A stretch of 41,192 bases of DNA, taken from positions 1-41,192 of IMG/VR virus record IMGVR_UViG_3300007708_000008. The stretch is one strand, 5' to 3'. The translations under genes were made by a program, and so were the position numbers. The DNA is from a virus. A model generated the notes under the pieces. The model was not told the origin of the DNA and did not search any database. It worked only from the letters and a program-made list of their open reading frames with translations. Each line of letters begins with the position of its first letter. Position 1 is the first letter of the stretch. Shown here in pieces: positions 29,623-36,237 of this stretch.

Positions 29623-30366
29623 ATGCCAAATTGGGTGTATAACGGTTTAACAATTGAAGGTAATCCTGACCAAGTAAAGTCTTTAATTAAACAGATGAAT
29701 AAGCCATTTGTTTATTCTATTGAAGCAAATGGTGATTTATCATTTGGGATTAGACAACGTAAGTTTGTTAATCCTATCTTCTCTTTTCATAATATCTATT
29801 CATATGTAGATGCTGGTGTATCTGAGAATGATTACCACTCTCAACCGCCGTCCTCTAAAACAGATGAGAATTGGTTTAAGTTTGATACCAACGATTGGTA
29901 TAACTTTAATGTCCGTGAGTGGGGCACTAAATGGGATGTGGCTGTATGTGAGGATGACAAGTATCCTAATACTAATATGGAGGAAGCCGAGAACGGTGAG
30001 AACTATGTAGTTCATTATAACTTTGAAACTGCTTGGTCTCGTCCAATGCCAGCCATTCAAAAACTATCTGCACAATACCCAACACTACTATTTACTTTAT
30101 CATATGAGGAAGAAACAGGCTGGGGTGGAGAAATGGAAATCCTTCGTGGTGAAGTTATATCAGAATCAGAATATGATTCTATGTGCCGTGATTGTGATGC
30201 AACTGACCAAATGGAATACTGCGAAGAAGAAGACTGTGGTCAAATTTGTGGCAACTGCCACTGGCTTGGCGAGGCAGACCTAGAGGCTGTGGCTAAATGT
30301 CAGACCCATAGTATATACTTAGAAACTAAAGTTCCCGAATATCGAAAGGCGGAAATAAATGGCTGA
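29623..30366 (+). CDS. Api92-like (DUF1281) phage protein
   Basis: 247 residues. MPNWVYNGLTIEGNPDQVKS is the hallmark start of Api92-like / DUF1281 proteins, which have a ferredoxin-like fold; NVREWGTKWDVAVCEDDKYP and HYNFETAWSRPMPAIQKLSA, then YEEETGWGGEME, are further family phrases. A Cys-rich C-terminal tail follows (CRDCDATD, YCEEEDCGQICGNC). Function unknown, often in phage early regions. Start chosen after CAACGAAAGG. A promoter copy is embedded near its 3' end. Confidence 0.85.
   Translation: MPNWVYNGLTIEGNPDQVKSLIKQMNKPFVYSIEANGDLSFGIRQRKFVNPIFSFHNIYSYVDAGVSENDYHSQPPSSKTDENWFKFDTNDWYNFNVREWGTKWDVAVCEDDKYPNTNMEEAENGENYVVHYNFETAWSRPMPAIQKLSAQYPTLLFTLSYEEETGWGGEMEILRGEVISESEYDSMCRDCDATDQMEYCEEEDCGQICGNCHWLGEADLEAVAKCQTHSIYLETKVPEYRKAEING
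30298..30319 (+). promoter_or_regulatory. Intragenic TGTCAG-N10 promoter copy
   Basis: TGTCAG (30298-30303), spacer 10, TATACT (30314-30319), inside the 3' end of the Api92-like gene; followed by ATCGAAAGGCGG and the ATG at 30359. Confidence 0.6.
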
Positions 30367-30574
30367 GCAATTTATAGATACAATAGCAGAGCACATTACA
30401 GGTGCAATGCAACAAGAAATTGGTGAAGCGTTATTTGACCAATGGTCTTATAACAATTTAGAGGAGGGTGAGGCATATGCTGAATTTAGATTTATGGAAT
30501 ATGCTTCTCGTGAATTAAAGCAACAGTATAACGAATACTATGGCTATATTGAGGGAGATGAGTTCCTATTATGA
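30359..30574 (+). CDS. Small acidic hypothetical protein
   Basis: 71 residues, MAEQFIDTIAEHITGAMQQE, ALFDQWSYNNLEEGEAYAEF, YASRELKQQYNEYYGYI. Helical and acidic. ATCGAAAGGCGGAAATAA precedes the ATG. It overlaps the upstream gene by 8 bp and the next by 4 bp. No family recognised. Confidence 0.7.
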   Translation: MAEQFIDTIAEHITGAMQQEIGEALFDQWSYNNLEEGEAYAEFRFMEYASRELKQQYNEYYGYIEGDEFLL

Positions 30575-30747
30575 TGTTAGGATATACTGCAGAGGATTTA
30601 GATCGTATGACTAATGCTGTTCATGATGCTAAGTTATTTTATCTTAGGACCCCGTCCGATTTAATGGACAAGGAACCTTTGAGAAAAGACCTGGAGGATG
30701 CAGTCAGCTTTTTCCAAGGTCTGTGGGCAGAAGGGTATTTCGACTAA
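30571..30747 (+). CDS. Small hypothetical protein (58 aa)
   Basis: 58 residues (MMLGYTAEDLDRMTNAVHDA, LRTPSDLMDKEPLRKDLEDA, FFQGLWAEGYFD), helical. ATGATG start overlaps the upstream stop; either ATG could be used. Below the usual size cut-off but continuous with its neighbours. No family recognised. Confidence 0.65.
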   Translation: MMLGYTAEDLDRMTNAVHDAKLFYLRTPSDLMDKEPLRKDLEDAVSFFQGLWAEGYFD

Positions 30748-30803
30748 TGGGGGCTAAATGTCAGCATTACTGGGAGTGTTCAGATGTCCCTGGAATTTTT
30801 ACT

Positions 30804-30825
30804 TGTCAGTGCTCTATGGTAAGAT
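30804..30825 (+). promoter_or_regulatory. TGTCAG-N10 promoter copy
   Basis: TGTCAG (30804-30809), spacer 10, TAAGAT (30820-30825), preceded by CCCTGGAATTTTT. Another TGTCAG at 30759 lacks a -10 at the right distance. Confidence 0.65.
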
Positions 30826-30855
30826 ACTTCAATAGAGAAACGGGCGAATATCATT

Positions 30856-31053
30856 ATGAATAAATCATCAAGGTTTATGGAGTATCTAAAGATACATCTA
30901 ATTAGTTTAGAACAAGACTTAGAACAGATTGATTATGTAAATGGTCATCATTTCTATAGAGTTAAACAAGCAGAGATTGAAAACACCAGGCACATTTTGT
31001 CAGTGGCTACTGATATAATGAACTCTTCTAACGAAAGGTATAACAATGAATAG
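30856..31053 (+). CDS. Small helical hypothetical protein
   Basis: 65 residues, MNKSSRFMEYLKIHLISLEQ then DYVNGHHFYRVKQAEIENTR, predicted coiled helix. The start lacks the usual ACGAAAGG but has ACGGGCGAA upstream. The 3' end (HILSVATDIMNSSNERYNNE) reads through a promoter copy. No family recognised. Confidence 0.65.
   Translation: MNKSSRFMEYLKIHLISLEQDLEQIDYVNGHHFYRVKQAEIENTRHILSVATDIMNSSNERYNNE
30998..31019 (+). promoter_or_regulatory. Intragenic TGTCAG-N10 promoter copy
   Basis: TGTCAG (30998-31003), spacer 10, TATAAT (31014-31019), inside the 3' end of the 65-aa gene; followed by CTAACGAAAGGTATAAC and the ATG at 31046. Confidence 0.65.
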
Positions 31054-31342
31054 AACAGACATTGGGCTCCCGCCCCATTTGCAACGCATGGTCAACCTTG
31101 ACATGGACGGTGCAGATATTCTGCACGGCGAACTAAAAGTGCTTATGGTTGAGGCTGAGAAGCAATTGGAATATGCAACGGAAGCCGAAGAAGAATCAGG
31201 CGAAGCCATGGATTCCATGGAACGCAAATATTGGGAAGGCGTCCTTGAAACATATGGAGAACTATACGGTCTTACATATGACATAGCATTTGCTAAGAAC
31301 GATAAACTAATTAGAGATATGAAGGAGCACGTAAATGGCTGA
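31046..31342 (+). CDS. Small acidic helical protein
   Basis: 98 residues. After MNRTDIGLPPHLQRMVNLDM it is largely one helical stretch (VLMVEAEKQLEYATEAEEES, WEGVLETYGELYGLTYDIAF). ACGAAAGG upstream. It overlaps both neighbours by 8 bp. No family recognised. Confidence 0.75.
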   Translation: MNRTDIGLPPHLQRMVNLDMDGADILHGELKVLMVEAEKQLEYATEAEEESGEAMDSMERKYWEGVLETYGELYGLTYDIAFAKNDKLIRDMKEHVNG

Positions 31343-31694
31343 CATGGACCTGCAGGAAAAGACACGCATGCAAGATACATATACTGAGATTGAAGATATC
31401 ATTGCCAAGATAACTAAACTTCCTGTTGGCCTGCCCCTGGTTTGGGTGTATGCCTGGGATGTTGCACGGGATCTATACACAAACATCCAAGAGGGTGCCG
31501 AGGAAGAATACTGCGTCACAGAGGACATAGAAGACGTATGGCAGATGTTCTGGGAAGACGCAGACAAGAATGGCTGGTCCCTAGAGTATGGCGCAGAAGA
31601 CCTACACGAGGGCATTAGAGACTGGATGATTGACAGGAACATCATTGATGAGGTCCCTGAAGATGATGAGGAGGAATCAGATGAAGATGAGTGA
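31335..31694 (+). CDS. Acidic hypothetical protein
   Basis: 119 residues, pI clearly low (EVPEDDEEESDEDE at the end). Internal YTEIEDIIAKITKLPVGLPL and VWQMFWEDADKNGWSLEYGA. Good AAGGAGCACG upstream. It overlaps the next gene by 14 bp. Function unknown; acidic tails can mimic DNA or act as binding tails. Confidence 0.75.
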   Translation: MADMDLQEKTRMQDTYTEIEDIIAKITKLPVGLPLVWVYAWDVARDLYTNIQEGAEEEYCVTEDIEDVWQMFWEDADKNGWSLEYGAEDLHEGIRDWMIDRNIIDEVPEDDEEESDEDE

Positions 31695-31827
31695 CATATA
31701 CTTGAATGATCAGTTAGACAAAGCCCAAAAGCTTTTGTGGGGTGGGTCCGAAACTGAGAATATTGAAGCACATAACATCATTGCTAAATTAATCAGTGAT
31801 CGTATTGAGCAAGCAGATCTTTCGTAG
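31681..31827 (+). CDS. Small hypothetical protein (48 aa)
   Basis: 48 residues from the ATG at 31681, 5 nt after GAGGA; an ATG at 31687 would be 11 nt away. MKMSDIYLNDQLDKAQKLLW, NIEAHNIIAKLISDR: helical. A longer frame from 31630 has no ribosome binding site. Last gene of the operon. Confidence 0.6.
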   Translation: MKMSDIYLNDQLDKAQKLLWGGSETENIEAHNIIAKLISDRIEQADLS

Positions 31828-31873
31828 GGGCCAAATTTTTTCCTTACGGTTGTAAAAGAAAATAGCCTGAAGC

Positions 31874-31905
31874 CTATTTACAATTTTGTAAATAGTTGAT
31901 ATAAT
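31874..31905 (+). promoter_or_regulatory. Promoter with perfect 22-bp palindrome overlapping the -35
   Basis: TTTACA (31877-31882), spacer 17, TATAAT (31900-31905). Across the -35 lies a perfect inverted repeat with 10-bp arms (CTATTTACAA, TT, TTGTAAATAG; 31874-31895). A repressor bound there would block RNA polymerase. The downstream gene encodes a small Lsr2-like DNA-binding domain, so autoregulation is possible. Confidence 0.75.
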
Positions 31906-31937
31906 AAATAAAACATCTCTTGAAAGGGGATTATCAA

Positions 31938-32087
31938 ATGGCAACAAAGCGTGAATATCTAAAGTCACAAGGCATTACAGTAGGTGTACGTGGTCGTTTC
32001 TCAGGAGCAGCTAAGGTGGCTCTAGCCGAGGCAGTAGCCAAGGGCGTTACATTTACAGCAGAAGTACCAGCAAACAAGGCGAAGTAA
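31938..32087 (+). CDS. Mini Lsr2-like DNA-binding domain protein
   Basis: 49 residues. KREYLKSQGITVGVRGRFSG matches the C-terminal DNA-binding half of actinobacterial Lsr2 (REWA...GIEVSDRGRIPA), including the minor-groove RGR loop at residues 18-20. The N-terminal oligomerisation domain is absent. GAAAGGGG upstream. Known precedents: phages carry Lsr2 or H-NS-like proteins that influence xenogeneic silencing. A domain lacking oligomerisation could act as an anti-silencer by competing for AT-rich DNA; that is inference. It has its own promoter with a palindrome and a following terminator. Confidence 0.75.
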   Translation: MATKREYLKSQGITVGVRGRFSGAAKVALAEAVAKGVTFTAEVPANKAK

Positions 32088-32094
32088 TTCTTGG

Positions 32095-32140
32095 GACGGG
32101 GTTAGGGCTTCGTTGGTCCTTGACCCCGTCTCTTATTTTT
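32095..32140 (+). terminator. Terminator overlapping the next promoter
   Basis: GACGGGGT ... ACCCCGTC stem (32095-32130), then TCTTATTTTT. Its right arm contains the -35 (TTGACC) of the promoter for the 120-aa gene. Confidence 0.8.
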
Positions 32141-32148
32141 GATATAAT
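32120..32148 (+). promoter_or_regulatory. SigA-type promoter nested in terminator
   Basis: TTGACC (32120-32125), spacer 17, TATAAT (32143-32148). Drives the gene at 32173. Confidence 0.65.
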
Positions 32149-32172
32149 CTAAGGTCAGGCGGAAGGCGGAAT

Positions 32173-32535
32173 ATGAGTAAATCACCAGAAATCAAAGTAG
32201 CAGAATCAATAGTAAATCTAACAGAAGACCATTGGTTTAATCCAACAATCTTTGGTAGATATTTGGCAGAACAGCCAATGTATACAATTGACAGAATTAT
32301 GGAAATGGTTGTATCAATCATATCCGAACAATCTAAGATACATGGAGTTCATGGCTATACATCAGAAGGTTTGATGTTAGCAGTTGAATTAAATGAATGT
32401 ATCAAGGCTTACCAAGAAGATAATCAATTAGAATCTCTTAAACTTCCAGCCCGTTCTTTTAAAGTTCCAAAGCGGGAGGAACCAATAGTAAGACAAGGGT
32501 TTGGATGGCGAGAAGAACAAGATCCATTCAATTAA
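32173..32535 (+). CDS. Hypothetical protein (120 aa)
   Basis: 120 residues; MSKSPEIKVAESIVNLTEDH, FNPTIFGRYLAEQPMYTIDR, EGLMLAVELNECIKAYQED, then a flexible tail (FKVPKREEPIVRQGF). Helical and possibly DNA- or protein-binding. GGCGGAAGGCGG upstream. No family recognised. Last gene of the plus-strand block. Confidence 0.75.
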   Translation: MSKSPEIKVAESIVNLTEDHWFNPTIFGRYLAEQPMYTIDRIMEMVVSIISEQSKIHGVHGYTSEGLMLAVELNECIKAYQEDNQLESLKLPARSFKVPKREEPIVRQGFGWREEQDPFN

Positions 32536-33104
32536 CAATAGACATATATGAATAGATGAATGTCTGGTTAGATAGATAAACATATCTAGCCCAAATTATC
32601 CACAGGGTTATCCACATCCTGTGGATTTTTTGTATGTGTGGGCATGGGGGCAGCTTTTTTCATTTACGACACATGATCTCAAATCCCTGAAATTTAAAAC
32701 ATGTGGGCCAAATTTCTCGTTTACGAGGCCTTGACAAATACGCCTGAAAATGCTACAGAATAATGTCTATATGATTAATTATACATATAGAATGTCGACA
32801 AATCTGTAGAGAATATGGCAGAATAAGCCAAAATCCCTTGCATATTCTATTGACAAATATGGATCAATATGCTGCACATTTCGGCTATTGACATTACGAT
32901 TAAGATGGGATATGCTCAATTACATATGTATGTTTAACTATATATATCTATAGTATATGATATGTTATCTAGAGTATAAATTCTCCACAATACTCCACTT
33001 TGCTCCACTATATAAGCCTTCTAAGGGCTATTAGAGAGGAGATAAATGGGAGGGGGATATAGGAGTTAGGTGCCTAAATGATCTATTTTCCAGAGCTATC
33101 TGGC
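32536..33104. other. Gene-free, AT-rich region with DnaA boxes: candidate replication origin
   Basis: Between convergent gene blocks, no ORF with a ribosome binding site. DnaA boxes TTATCCACA at 32596-32604 and 32608-32616 and an inverted near-box TGTGGATTT at 32620-32628. Then three TTGACA-headed stretches: TTGACAAATACG (from 32730), TTGACAAATATGG (from 32850) and TTGACATTACG (from 32889) followed 17 nt later by TATGCT. Next comes a very AT-rich segment around 32938-32985 (TATATATCTATAGTATATG). This is the usual layout of an origin (DnaA boxes, AT-rich unwinding DNA, nearby transcription), but it is only a candidate. Confidence 0.5.
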
Positions 33105-33335
33105 TTAGAGATGAATGCTATTAACTGGCTCTTTGGACCAATGTATATAGGATCTAATATAGACTATTCCATAAGCTATTGCTGCAAATATGAATCCGTA
33201 TTGATCTGTTGTTAAAGCGTATATGATCCATAGGAACTCATTGAATAGTAATAGTAGCCAAGCCCATATTGTCTTCCGCCCCACAAAATATATGCCTGTT
33301 ACCCCTATTGCCGCTAATATATACGACCATGCCAT
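33105..33335 (-). CDS. Small multi-pass membrane protein
   Basis: 76 residues from the ATG at 33335 (GAGGTGG upstream, TAATG overlap with the previous stop); a GTG at 33344 is the alternative. Three hydrophobic segments: SYILAAIGVTGIYFVG, IWAWLLLLFNEFLWIIYA, FIFAAIAYGIVYIRSY. Holin-like or membrane-associated; the family is not recognised with certainty, though similar proteins occur in actinobacterial and marine phages. Confidence 0.7.
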   Translation of the reverse strand: MAWSYILAAIGVTGIYFVGRKTIWAWLLLLFNEFLWIIYALTTDQYGFIFAAIAYGIVYIRSYIHWSKEPVNSIHL

Positions 33336-33580
33336 TATTCCCACCTCGATGTCTTATGTACTTTAGTTCCCGCTATTAAATCTTTTACGTCCATATTTTG
33401 AACCTGAGACACAGGCCTAACTGATACTGAATTAGCAATTGATCCTGTTTTTCTAGCTTTTATCTTAGGCTTAGTAACGTTGTAAACACGTATCTTTTCA
33501 GGCCATAGCCCAGCAGCCTTCATTTCTCTTTCCCATTTGGCTAATTCTTTTCTAGTCGGAAATCCATTTTGATCAGGCAT
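33335..33580 (-). CDS. Small basic protein, leaderless start
   Basis: 81 residues, MPDQNGFPTRKELAKWEREM, KIRVYNVTKPKIKARKTGSI, KDLIAGTKVHKTSRWE. Basic and unstructured in part. The ATG follows its -10 box by 6 nt. No family recognised. It overlaps the membrane protein gene by one base. Confidence 0.65.
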   Translation of the reverse strand: MPDQNGFPTRKELAKWEREMKAAGLWPEKIRVYNVTKPKIKARKTGSIANSVSVRPVSQVQNMDVKDLIAGTKVHKTSRWE

Positions 33581-33586
33581 ATATTC

Positions 33587-33656
33587 ATTATAGTATATAT
33601 GACAGGTACTGTCAATGCCTCTCTACCGCCGAACTTTTTCACTAATTGCGGTCTAT
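33587..33656 (-). promoter_or_regulatory. SigA promoter with upstream CGGCGGTAGAG box
   Basis: On the minus strand: CGGCGGTAGAG box, then TTGACA (33615-33610), spacer 17, TATAAT (33592-33587), 6 nt, ATG at 33580 (leaderless). Upstream it shares CGCAATTAGTGAAA with the sequence at 35822-35870. Confidence 0.7.
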
Positions 33657-33662
33657 ATGGTA

Positions 33663-34592
33663 TTAAATTGGTATTGTTATAGTATTTGCAGATAAGGTAA
33701 TTGCACCAGAATAACTAAATAGTCTGCCATTTATACTAGCTCCTGCTCCCGCTCCAATAGCTGCTGGGGATATTATTGTTCCTTGCCATGCCGCAGATGC
33801 TCCAATCGTTGTTGCTCCAACACAGTTAAAGTAGATCATGCTTGCCGTTGCTCCATTTATTAGATTAAAGGAAGTTGATGCAGCAGGAGCCCAAGCTGCA
33901 CCTAACTGCATAATAAATGTTGCTCCTGGGTTATTTTGAGCATCAAAAGTAATTACTCCTGAATTTGTTACCGCTGCTCCTGCATGATAAACTCCAGGAT
34001 AGAATGTTAAACCTATCAGATCCCCAGCCATATGTGGGGATGTTCCAACTAAAGCATTTGTTGCCGTTACTCTTATTGAGCCTGATGGAGTCATTCCCCA
34101 AAATGTATTATAAGCTGATTGAACATCAGTAGCAACTGCTGCTGAAGCTGAGTTCATATTATTTCTTGGATTACCAAATGCAGTTCCAGTTATTGCTGAT
34201 GTAGTAAACGAAGATACTCCGCCATTTGATGTAGTAGCCCCTGCTACAGTTATAGTTGCTCCACCAATTGTATATCCTTGTCCTGCCCCTAAATAAACAA
34301 CTTGGACTGCCCCTGTGTTAGGATCGATATCTAATAGATTTGCAATAGACATCCATGCTCCATCTACATATATCTTTAATCTTTTAGATGTTGTGTCTAG
34401 CCACTGCATTCCTTGAAATACTGGTGTGGGTTCTAGCAATGATATATGCAAAGAATTAATGTCGACATATCTTTTAGTTACTGCATGATTTAAGTTAATG
34501 GCATCTAATATTTCAGCAGTGCCACCAATAACAATTGATCCACCTACATCTAAACCATTTTTAACTTTAAAATTTTTTGAATTACTTGACAT
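33663..34592 (-). CDS. Tail fibre with C-terminal DUF3494 ice-binding-like domain
   Basis: 309 residues. Residues 5-17 are the KNFKVKNGLDVGG docking module of other fibres here; 35-45 and 60-85 (MQWLDTTSKRLKIYVDGAWM) are generic fibre elements. From about 98 the sequence matches the DUF3494 beta-solenoid of ice-binding proteins: AGDLIGLTFYPGVYHAGAAV, SGVITFDAQNNPGATFIMQL, FNLINGATASMIYFNCVG, then INGRLFSYSGAITLSANTIT at 287 onward. DUF3494 proteins bind ice, and some act as bacterial adhesins. Ice binding by this one is inference. AGGAGG precedes the start inside a hairpin. Confidence 0.85.
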   Translation of the reverse strand: MSSNSKNFKVKNGLDVGGSIVIGGTAEILDAINLNHAVTKRYVDINSLHISLLEPTPVFQGMQWLDTTSKRLKIYVDGAWMSIANLLDIDPNTGAVQVVYLGAGQGYTIGGATITVAGATTSNGGVSSFTTSAITGTAFGNPRNNMNSASAAVATDVQSAYNTFWGMTPSGSIRVTATNALVGTSPHMAGDLIGLTFYPGVYHAGAAVTNSGVITFDAQNNPGATFIMQLGAAWAPAASTSFNLINGATASMIYFNCVGATTIGASAAWQGTIISPAAIGAGAGASINGRLFSYSGAITLSANTITIPI

Positions 34593-34611
34593 TTTTCCTC
34601 CTAGGAAAAAT
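34591..34611 (-). promoter_or_regulatory. Hairpin sequestering the ribosome binding site of the DUF3494 fibre
   Basis: ATTTTTCC (minus strand) pairs with GGAAAAAT, 8 bp, 5-nt loop, overlapping AGGAGG and the start region. A local structure that must open for translation; temperature response is possible but untested. Confidence 0.5.
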
Positions 34612-34696
34612 CAACCAAGCTGTTAGGTTCTGAATTACAATAAATAATTCCCCTAGTAGATAATAACAGTATATCGCACATCTTAACCCAATGCGT

Positions 34697-34789
34697 TTAT
34701 AAATCTTCTTTGTCTATGTCTTCTTTTATATCAAGATTGTCTAATAGATCTAAATCAAGATATGCTTCAAGGTTATATAATATACCCAT
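34697..34789 (-). CDS. Tiny acidic protein (30 aa)
   Basis: 30 residues (MGILYNLEAYLDLDLLDNLD, KEDIDKEDL), overlapping the upstream stop by TAATG. Very short; similar acidic amphipathic miniproteins are common in phages. AGGAACTC lies upstream. Support is moderate. Confidence 0.45.
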   Translation of the reverse strand: MGILYNLEAYLDLDLLDNLDIKEDIDKEDL

Positions 34790-35013
34790 TATGAGTTCCT
34801 AGGTATTAGTGTTTGTGGACCTTCTGTGCCAAATATAGACTTCTTAATAGGTACGCAGTTAGGAACTCTCTTTCCGCCCTTATCCTTCATGCCTACCTGC
34901 TTAAAGCCTTTCCAGCAAGCTTTCTCAAAGTTATTCCAATTGTCTTCTTCTTCGTTATCTGATTCATATCCTTTTGATATCTCTTCATCTGATGGTACGT
35001 TAATCTCTGACAT
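34789..35013 (-). CDS. Hypothetical protein with VPNCVP motif
   Basis: 74 residues from the ATG at 35013, with GGAG 6 nt upstream; an ATG at 35037 lies inside the upstream gene. After an acidic start it reads CWKGFKQVGMKDKGGKRVPNCVPIKK. The 'W.G.KQVGMK.KGGK.VPNCVP' signature recurs in many phage and metagenomic proteins, often at the end of structural or processing proteins. Function unknown. Confidence 0.7.
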   Translation of the reverse strand: MSEINVPSDEEISKGYESDNEEEDNWNNFEKACWKGFKQVGMKDKGGKRVPNCVPIKKSIFGTEGPQTLIPRNS

Positions 35014-35200
35014 TGTTTTTCTCCATTTTCTTGCCAATCAATTCGGCTTTATTTCTTACCTTTTCGGCTGACGCTATAGTATTTTCTATAGATGCTTGAA
35101 AGGACTTGCACATCTTACATAGATCGAGCATATCTGGGTATTTGGCCCATGCGGCTTTATTGGTTTCTATTGAACATGTCTTGCACATTGGTGATGCCAT
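35000..35200 (-). CDS. Small zinc-ribbon protein with helical tail
   Basis: 66 residues. MCKTCSIETNKAAWAKYPD and LCKMCKSFQASIENTIASAE give two CxxC pairs, then a helical tail (KVRNKAELIGKKMEKN). Likely binds one zinc. It overlaps the next gene by 14 bp. Function unknown. Confidence 0.7.
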   Translation of the reverse strand: MASPMCKTCSIETNKAAWAKYPDMLDLCKMCKSFQASIENTIASAEKVRNKAELIGKKMEKNNVRD

Positions 35201-35251
35201 TATATTGCTCTCTACTAATAGGGATTATACCCTTATAGTACTATTATACAC

Positions 35252-35773
35252 CTATTGCTTTACATCAAAGAAGAGAATAATATTTGCTCTCTCCCCGCCC
35301 AAAACCTTATTGACTGAATGGGGATAGTTCTCATCACCCTTGAAATAGACTAATGTGCCTTCATTAGGCTTATATGCTGTTGGAGTATTCTCATCATAGA
35401 AACAGATTTCGCCACCATCGTAATCATTAGTTAAATAAAGCAAAGCTGAATATCCTATAACTCCGTATCCATCCACACCGCCGTATGCATCTGTATGGTA
35501 GCCAAGTTCTTCGCCCTCACGCAATACCTGATACAGGACTCTATTGATAGAGATCTGATCCCCTGGGAAACCAAACTCCCTCTGGATAGCCTCTACAAGT
35601 AGTTTGAAATCTGCATAAAACTCTTTGTCAGGATCATTAGCAAACTGTTCAAAAGGATACAATTGTTTGCTTAGCAAGCCCATAGGGTTAACTGTTGCCT
35701 TTGATCTTAAAAAGGCATTGCAATCTTTAGCCGATTGTTCTGAAATAAAATTATCTATTACTGTGGGTTGCAT
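35252..35773 (-). CDS. Prolyl-4-hydroxylase-like Fe(II)/2OG oxygenase
   Basis: 173 residues, compact. HxD H93/D95 (ELGYHTDAYGGVDG), distal His H152 (NYPHSVNKV), Arg R162 (GGERANIILFFDV), and ALLYLTNDYDGGEICFYDE in the core, as in P4H-type enzymes. It lacks extra domains. AGGAAAAG precedes the ATG. An inverted repeat (GTCAAC-GTA-GTTGAC, 35795-35809) lies in its promoter region. Substrate unknown. Confidence 0.88.
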   Translation of the reverse strand: MQPTVIDNFISEQSAKDCNAFLRSKATVNPMGLLSKQLYPFEQFANDPDKEFYADFKLLVEAIQREFGFPGDQISINRVLYQVLREGEELGYHTDAYGGVDGYGVIGYSALLYLTNDYDGGEICFYDENTPTAYKPNEGTLVYFKGDENYPHSVNKVLGGERANIILFFDVKQ

Positions 35774-35794
35774 TTCTTTTCCTGTTCATATAAG

Positions 35795-35870
35795 GTCAAC
35801 GTAGTTGACTAATTGTGCTCTACCGCCGCGAATTTCACTAATTGCGATCTATTTTGTAATATTCAGCATT
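35795..35870 (-). promoter_or_regulatory. Promoter region with GTTGAC palindrome and CGGCGGTAGAG box
   Basis: Palindrome GTCAAC-GTA-GTTGAC (35795-35809). Upstream on the minus strand CGGCGGTAGAG (35826-35816 approx.) and CGCAATTAGTGAAA, matching 33620-33656. The -10 is not clear (TATATG). Confidence 0.5.
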
Positions 35871-35957
35871 AGATTTAAGCATTGCAGTATAAGCTCTCTT
35901 GAACTTAAAGTATTTGATAGGGTGCTTCCATTTGTTAATCACTTCTCTATTATACAT
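35838..35957 (-). CDS. Tiny basic protein (39 aa)
   Basis: 39 residues: MYNREVINKWKHPIKYFKFK then RAYTAMLKSNAEYYKIDRN. Basic and helical. It overlaps the upstream stop by 8 bp. The shared CGCAATTAGTGAAA repeat covers its stop codon, so the repeat may be conserved for regulatory reasons. Function unknown. Confidence 0.5.
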   Translation of the reverse strand: MYNREVINKWKHPIKYFKFKRAYTAMLKSNAEYYKIDRN

Positions 35958-36231
35958 TAGATTCCTCTGCTTCACGAGCCCACTGGTCTTCCCATAGGCC
36001 CATCAATGATTGGTTACCAATATCATCAAAATAGTATCTGCCTCTGACTGGATTAAATGTCCAGCCATACCAAGTATCTCCCTCGGACCAAGTTAAATTA
36101 GTTGGGGTGTCATCTTCTTCATGCTGCTTAATTATGCGTAGCAATTCGTCATTATCTCTTACAACTGCTTGTATGGCCTCTCTGAGGCGTCTTGGGCGCA
36201 TTAGGTATTTTTCTACTAATTCATATAACAT
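35950..36231 (-). CDS. Hypothetical protein, leaderless start
   Basis: 93 residues. MLYELVEKYLMRPRRLREAI, AVVRDNDELLRIIKQHEEDD, GDTWYGWTFNPVRGRYYFDD, LWEDQWAREAEESNV. ATG lies 6 nt after TATACT. No family recognised; an N-terminal helix with a beta end. Confidence 0.7.
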   Translation of the reverse strand: MLYELVEKYLMRPRRLREAIQAVVRDNDELLRIIKQHEEDDTPTNLTWSEGDTWYGWTFNPVRGRYYFDDIGNQSLMGLWEDQWAREAEESNV

Positions 36232-36237
36232 ATAAGA

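Noticed and set aside
30759-30780. Further TGTCAG promoter copy at 30759
   Set aside because: No TATAAT-like hexamer at the fixed 10-nt spacing; the copy at 30804 fits.
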